From Megalonaias nervosa (lineage: Eukaryota; Mollusca; Bivalvia; Unionida; Unionidae): a stretch of DNA of 64,000 nucleotides. Positions 59,841 through 64,000 of this stretch are shown piece after piece (the stretch's first letter is position 1; each line of letters starts with the position of its first letter). The stretch is taken from contig JAECUM010012875.1 of assembly GCA_016617855.1 (NCBI GenBank), forward strand, positions 1 to 64,000, in the 5' to 3' direction. Position numbers and translations under genes: made by a program. The notes under the pieces are model-generated. The model was not told the origin of the DNA, made no database searches, and saw nothing but the letters and a program-made list of their open reading frames with translations.

Positions 59841-60225
59841 CAGTAGAACCTGTCATAAGCGACCTCTGCTACGAGCGACCACCTGTCATGTACGACCACA
59901 ATTGTAATGCACGGATCGATTTTATTATATAAACGCTCTGCTATGAGCGACCACCTGCTGAACGCGACCAGCGACCGCGATTTCTTGGCAAAATATGCAT
60001 TTTGACACTGCTATGAACGACCGCATCACAAAAAAACGAGGATAAACTCCACCAACCTTTATTTAATCCCTGTAAAAACGACCGCTCATACCGTTTTAAA
60101 TATAAAAAAAATAAATAAATAAAAATAAAAAAAATAGGCTGCCTACCGATCTCTGAATTTATTTAGCTAGGCTTATAATGATTTATAGTTTATGTCGTAA
60201 ACCAGACTAAAGTATATGTAGATTA

Positions 60226-60331
60226 TTTCCTAGCCTGGTTCCCTGCTTCGTATGATCCTGTGTTGTTCTCCGTTATTCGTATAGGGGTGAGGAACGCAGA
60301 AAGCATACAGAGCAGGGAACCAGACTAATTA
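60226..60331. mobile_element. Hairpin (MITE-like) insertion inside the pogo element
   Basis: The arms tagcctggttccctgct and agcagggaaccagactaa are inverted complements with one mismatch and enclose about 70 bases; further partial complementarity (catacg/gcatac) extends the stem. A phrase gtaaaccagactaa recurs at about 60198 and 60541. It may be a short foldback element or part of the pogo element's interior. Confidence 0.45.
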
Positions 60332-61051
60332 TTTCCGCACTTAACTTGCTTCCTGGCCGTTGTAGGACCTAGCATCCCTATGACGACTGTATCGCGAGAG
60401 CAGACAAACACCAGTGACCTTTACGCAATCAATTATTACAATGACTGATTGATCAGTATAGATTGTTCTGATCAAAGACAAATATAAAAGGAATATTAAA
60501 AAAAAGGATTGTTGCTACCGGTGATAGATGCTACAGTCCGTAAACCAGACTAATGTACATGTCATGAAATGCCGTTGAAGTGCAAAAGTTGACAAAGTGG
60601 CCGCGTATATTGTTTGTCTCGATTTTATCGGTATTGCTGGGGGTGAATAAGGGCATTGGCTATTAAACCAGCAAGAGAGAATCATTTGCGGGATTCGATT
60701 GATAGTGCTCAAGACTTGTGATGTTTGTTCCCCCCCCCCATGTTAAGTGATGACATCCCAATCACAAAGCTGTCGTCTATTCAAGTTGCTGCGACCGGGT
60801 TACACACTTTGCTTACAGAGTTAATCCCTGTATGTCATCTTTTAATAAAGCCGTTGACTTTTGTCACTGAGTAAATGGTCCTGTTTCTGGATGAGATAAT
60901 TGTTTGCGGGTTTTTTTATTTTATTTTTTTATTAATTGATAGATATGCAAAGCACATGTATAGATTTTTCATATTTTCCCACAGCCGCCGTCTTTACGTT
61001 CGATATTACAACTGAGCACTAATAATTTTAACACCTAGAATTTTAATAACA

Positions 61052-61225
61052 ATGGACGAACTTCCAACTAAAAAGAGACAAATTTTAATGCTGGAGAAAA
61101 TAATTGTTGTAACTGAAAGAAGTGAAAAAGTGCAGACCATTCGCAAAAAAGTGGTTTAAAAGTTGGTAAAACAAATTTAGGTTGTTATAAAGGAAAACGA
61201 GTAATTCAGAAACAATTTCATATGC
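61052..61225 (+). pseudogene. Pogo-type transposase remnant (N-terminal helix-turn-helix)
   Basis: The frame starts MDELPTKKRQILMLEKIIVV; after a frameshift it continues AKKWFKVGKTNLGCYKGKR, resembling the N-terminal DNA-binding domain of pogo/Tigger/CENP-B-type transposases (KRK.LTLEEK..., then a VGKTQV...K block). The catalytic region is missing. Confidence 0.5.
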
Positions 61226-61512
61226 TAAAATATGTGATCTTCAAATGTAAATGTGATTTCATGTTTAATGATAGAAGTATATCTTTATTACAATATAATT
61301 TTGTTTGTAGATGAATGCATACAATATTTTAGCAAAAACTGCTAATAAAGAATAGAATATATGTACAGTGATTGTGGTTATTTTTCTTGAAACTGTTCTG
61401 AAACTGGACCTTGGAAACGTATTTTTGTACAAACCTGCTATGAAAGACCACCTGTCTTGAGAGACCACTTTTTGTTGGCAGAAGGGGCGGTCTCTCATAA
61501 CAGGTTTTACTG

Positions 61513-63150
61513 TATTTCCAATTTCAAATTCTTTTTTTTTTCAAGCTATCAACAGGACATACTTTTATGCAAACAAACACGTTGTAATTGCCATCAATTG
61601 TGTCTTTATTCAGCTGATCGTACACGCAACAAGTCGTTATCCATCGAAGTTTCGCCTATGTTTCGGGAAAGGAATACATCTAATTCCTCCATTTTGACGA
61701 TCTGGATATTGACTGTCAGAATTACAAGACTTCATTTCACCGTTATCGATCGAGAAATCAACAAATCATTGCAAAATTTGTAAATACTTATCATAATCAA
61801 TTCATTGTTGCTATAAGCAGCTTGTCGGAGGAAAATGGTGGACTTAAGCAATGCCTGGAGGTGTGTCTAATTTACGCTCGCTGATTGGTTAACTGATCCA
61901 GCATGATTGACAAGTGGCGATAAGTCAATTGCCTCAAATGGAAATAAAGGTTATTTGGGGTAAATTGGCAAGTCATTATATGAAAACAATTCAATACGTA
62001 AATGTGAATGAGTAAATGTCATGTTTCAAACCGATACTCACTTTCACAGGCATATTTCCATTTCATATGCTGAAATTCCATTTCATGTTATGGTTGTACA
62101 ATTTTTAACAATTAGGAAAAACTTAAAATGAAATAAATATATCTGTTCATAACTAAAGTAACTTAAAAATCAGCAAAAGTTCATTGTGAACGCTTCATTT
62201 CCAATGCCAATTTCTGCAGAACAAAATTAATATGCAACATCATTGACAACAATAACTGCTTTTTACCTTCAACAATCAAGTAAACTAGTGTTAGCATGAA
62301 GTCTGAAATGAAATAGCATTAAATAGTTGTAAAGCATAAAAAGGTGATGCTTCCACGAAGGATTTACATTTATGTAATGAGTTGTTTTTACATAATGAAT
62401 ATCATTTTTGCCCAAAATAACCTTATTTCCATTTGAGGAAATATGATCAAAGCATGTAAATTAATAAATCTTGATTATAATTACAGCAACAGCAATATTT
62501 ATATTTATGCTATTGATACCAAAAATAAACAATAAAAAGAATATTTTCATGATTCCATTTTGCATAAATCTGTTCCATTTCACAAAAGAAACTCCACTGC
62601 ACATCTAAGACCTACTGCTTTGTTATATGATGGACATGTCTGGGTCATAGCAGTAATCTCTGGAACTTGTGTCACTATATCATTTATTTCCTCCATTCTA
62701 TTGCTTTTTTTCAACATTAAACTTGTGAAGTTGTGTGTGCCAACATGTGCTGGCAAATTTGTAACAGCAATGTGCTAAACAGTGACTATCGCTAATGTGT
62801 GCACAATAGTTTCAGTACCAAAGAACACTGAAAGGAGAACAACTAAGAAGTTTAAATCAATTTTTAAAAAAATCACTTAAACGACTTTACAGCAAAATAA
62901 TACCGATTATAACCATTAGTTCCGGTTCATTCCGGTGATTCTATCCGCATATAACGTAAAACAATCCCCCCACCCACCCGGCACCGGGGGTAAACGGGGG
63001 TACACTACTAACGTGGCATAATAATCGTCAAGATCTTCACTCATATGTCATCAAAATTTACATTTTACATGCAAAATATTTATCCAAAGAGCTAATTATC
63101 ACTCCAATTAAGTCGAATTATCATTTCAAAATATTGAATGAAACTCTAAC
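61513..63150. other. No confirmed gene
   Basis: No supported coding exon. On the plus strand at 61836 a well-placed ATG gives MVDLSNAW and then a GT donor (AG followed by gtgtgt), a possible first exon that nothing else supports. Confidence 0.35.
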
Positions 63151-63219
63151 CTTGCGCGCCTCGCACTCGACCTTCCACGGAATTGGCCATATCTTCGAGG
63201 CTATTTCCGACCCACTGCT
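63151..63219 (-). CDS. Possible second exon of the same unidentified gene
   Basis: The segment lies between tttatttttcag and a donor AAG followed by gttagag. In phase 0 it is open for 23 codons (SSGSEIASKIWPIP...). If the acceptor is two bases further in (cagag), the frame reads QWVGNSLEDMANSVEGRVRG instead. I cannot tell which is right and found no further exons to the left. Confidence 0.3.
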
Positions 63220-63334
63220 CTGAAAAATAAAATGATATATTAAAATCACTAGTTGTTCGGATTCATGATGGTTTGCATAAGTACCGAGCGTTAGTTACTT
63301 TAAAATTAAATGCCATAAGTGAGTAGCAACAGAC

Positions 63335-63352
63335 CTGCTTGGAGGCAGCCAT
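63335..63352 (-). CDS. Possible first coding exon of an unidentified gene
   Basis: On the minus strand ATGGCTGCCTCCAAGCAG (MAASKQ) has a good start context (aggaaag before ATG) and is followed by gtctgt. Upstream lie a CACGTGAT E-box-like site and an inverted CCAAT-like gccaaccaa within 60 bases, as in many housekeeping promoters. The downstream partner exon is proposed at 63151-63219. The product is not recognised. Confidence 0.35.
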
Positions 63353-63504
63353 CTTTCCTGATCACGTGAACGAAGCAATTTGGTTGGCTGTTGCTACAAA
63401 ATGCTTTTTTTCCGTCATGGATGATTTGGTGACCGTCCAAGAACGATCTACCCCATCCCCAATGTCAATAGCAGGAAGGAGTTATAAATCTAGGCGCGCG
63501 CGTG

Positions 63505-63720
63505 CGTGCATTGTTGCTGTTGGTTTAACGCCATTTTTCAGTACACGATAGGTTATACGTGGCGGTAATAGAGGAAGGACCGGGAAAACAACGGTAAAAA
63601 AAAATTCACCGACCCAAGGGAAGCGACTGGCAATACTGACAAGCTTTGTCACATACTCACATCGGCCATATCCGAGACTCGAACTCAAACGGACAGAGGT
63701 ATTATGGCAGTGATCAGTAA
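63505..63720 (-). mobile_element. SINE copy (same family as 8571)
   Basis: Keeps ggtttaacgccatttttcag, tacgtggcgg, accgggaaaac, caccgacccaagggaagcg and the B-box complement gactcgaac near 63673. An A/T-rich gap is present in the middle. The tRNA-like head is partly readable on the minus strand. Confidence 0.6.
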
Positions 63721-64000
63721 GGACGGGGAAAAATTAAGGTTAAAAACACCCATAGGTTTAAAAATGTTTGGTCACTTAAACTAACAGAAACCAACACGTT
63801 TTGTAAAAATTCATCAAACAACTTTATTTCAAACAAAGTGAAACTTTAAAAGGAACTTACAATGTTGTGAATTAAATCCAAAATAAACCTAAATGTTCTA
63901 TCACAAGTCAAAAGTATAGAATGTGCCAAATGAATTTAAAGAATATTGATTGTGATGATGCACCAATAGTCTTGATGTATCATACTGATGTAATCCAGAC

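Larger units (their letters stand above)
59841..61512. mobile_element. Pogo/Tigger-like DNA transposon, non-autonomous
   Basis: Terminal inverted repeats of 24 bases (59841-59864 and 61489-61512) begin CAGTAGAACCTGTCATAAG and, on the other strand, CAGTAAAACCTGTTATGAG, matching at about 20 of 24 positions. TA dinucleotides flank both ends, the expected Tc1/mariner-superfamily target duplication. Subterminal regions repeat the phrase gcgaccacctg/agaccacctg many times. A decayed transposase start is near the right end. Confidence 0.82.

Overview
The window looks like nuclear DNA of an animal, most likely a mollusc and probably a bivalve. It is AT-rich, has GT-AG introns of several hundred bases to about 5 kb, dense dinucleotide microsatellites and minisatellites, remnants of several non-LTR and Penelope-like retrotransposons, a pogo/Tigger-type DNA transposon, a tRNA-derived SINE family, and long interspersed repeats of a kind I associate with bivalve genomes. 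The taxon is an inference from this mix; no marker gene fixes it.

The main content is one minus-strand gene from about 39.2 kb down to 5.5 kb. I assembled 20 exons by eye, all with GT-AG borders and matching phases. Together they give an uninterrupted 4167-nt reading frame of 1388 codons plus stop. The predicted product is a secreted mosaic protein: signal peptide, farnesoic acid O-methyltransferase-like domain (Methyltransf_FA), DUF3011-like domain, EGF, VWD-C8-TIL, EGF, EGF, VWD-C8-TIL, EGF, TIL, EGF, and a cysteine-rich C-terminal domain. A TATA box lies just upstream of the start codon and an AATAAA about 100 bases after the stop. The second TIL+EGF pair arose by a tandem duplication of roughly 3.4-4.1 kb that included introns (about 9.1-13.2 kb versus 13.2-16.6 kb). 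The architecture suggests an extracellular, disulfide-rich, possibly gel-forming or adhesive protein, but the role is not shown by the sequence.

Introns hold microsatellites, minisatellites, a jockey/CR1-like LINE interrupted by a Penelope-like fragment (24.7-26.9 kb), and a nearly perfect 151-bp direct repeat flanking exon 8. Downstream of the gene (1-5.5 kb) are two tandem repeat arrays and otherwise featureless DNA.

Upstream of the gene, 39.4-52.4 kb is a graveyard of degraded retroelements and simple repeats. At 52.5-57.3 kb there is a 44-bp minisatellite followed directly by a nearly full-length, GC-richer RTE/L1-like LINE whose single long ORF is broken by two frameshifts of opposite sign. 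At 59.84-61.51 kb lies a pogo/Tigger-like DNA transposon with terminal inverted repeats, a TA target duplication and a nested hairpin element. At about 63.15-63.35 kb a possible first exon pair of another minus-strand gene is seen at low confidence.
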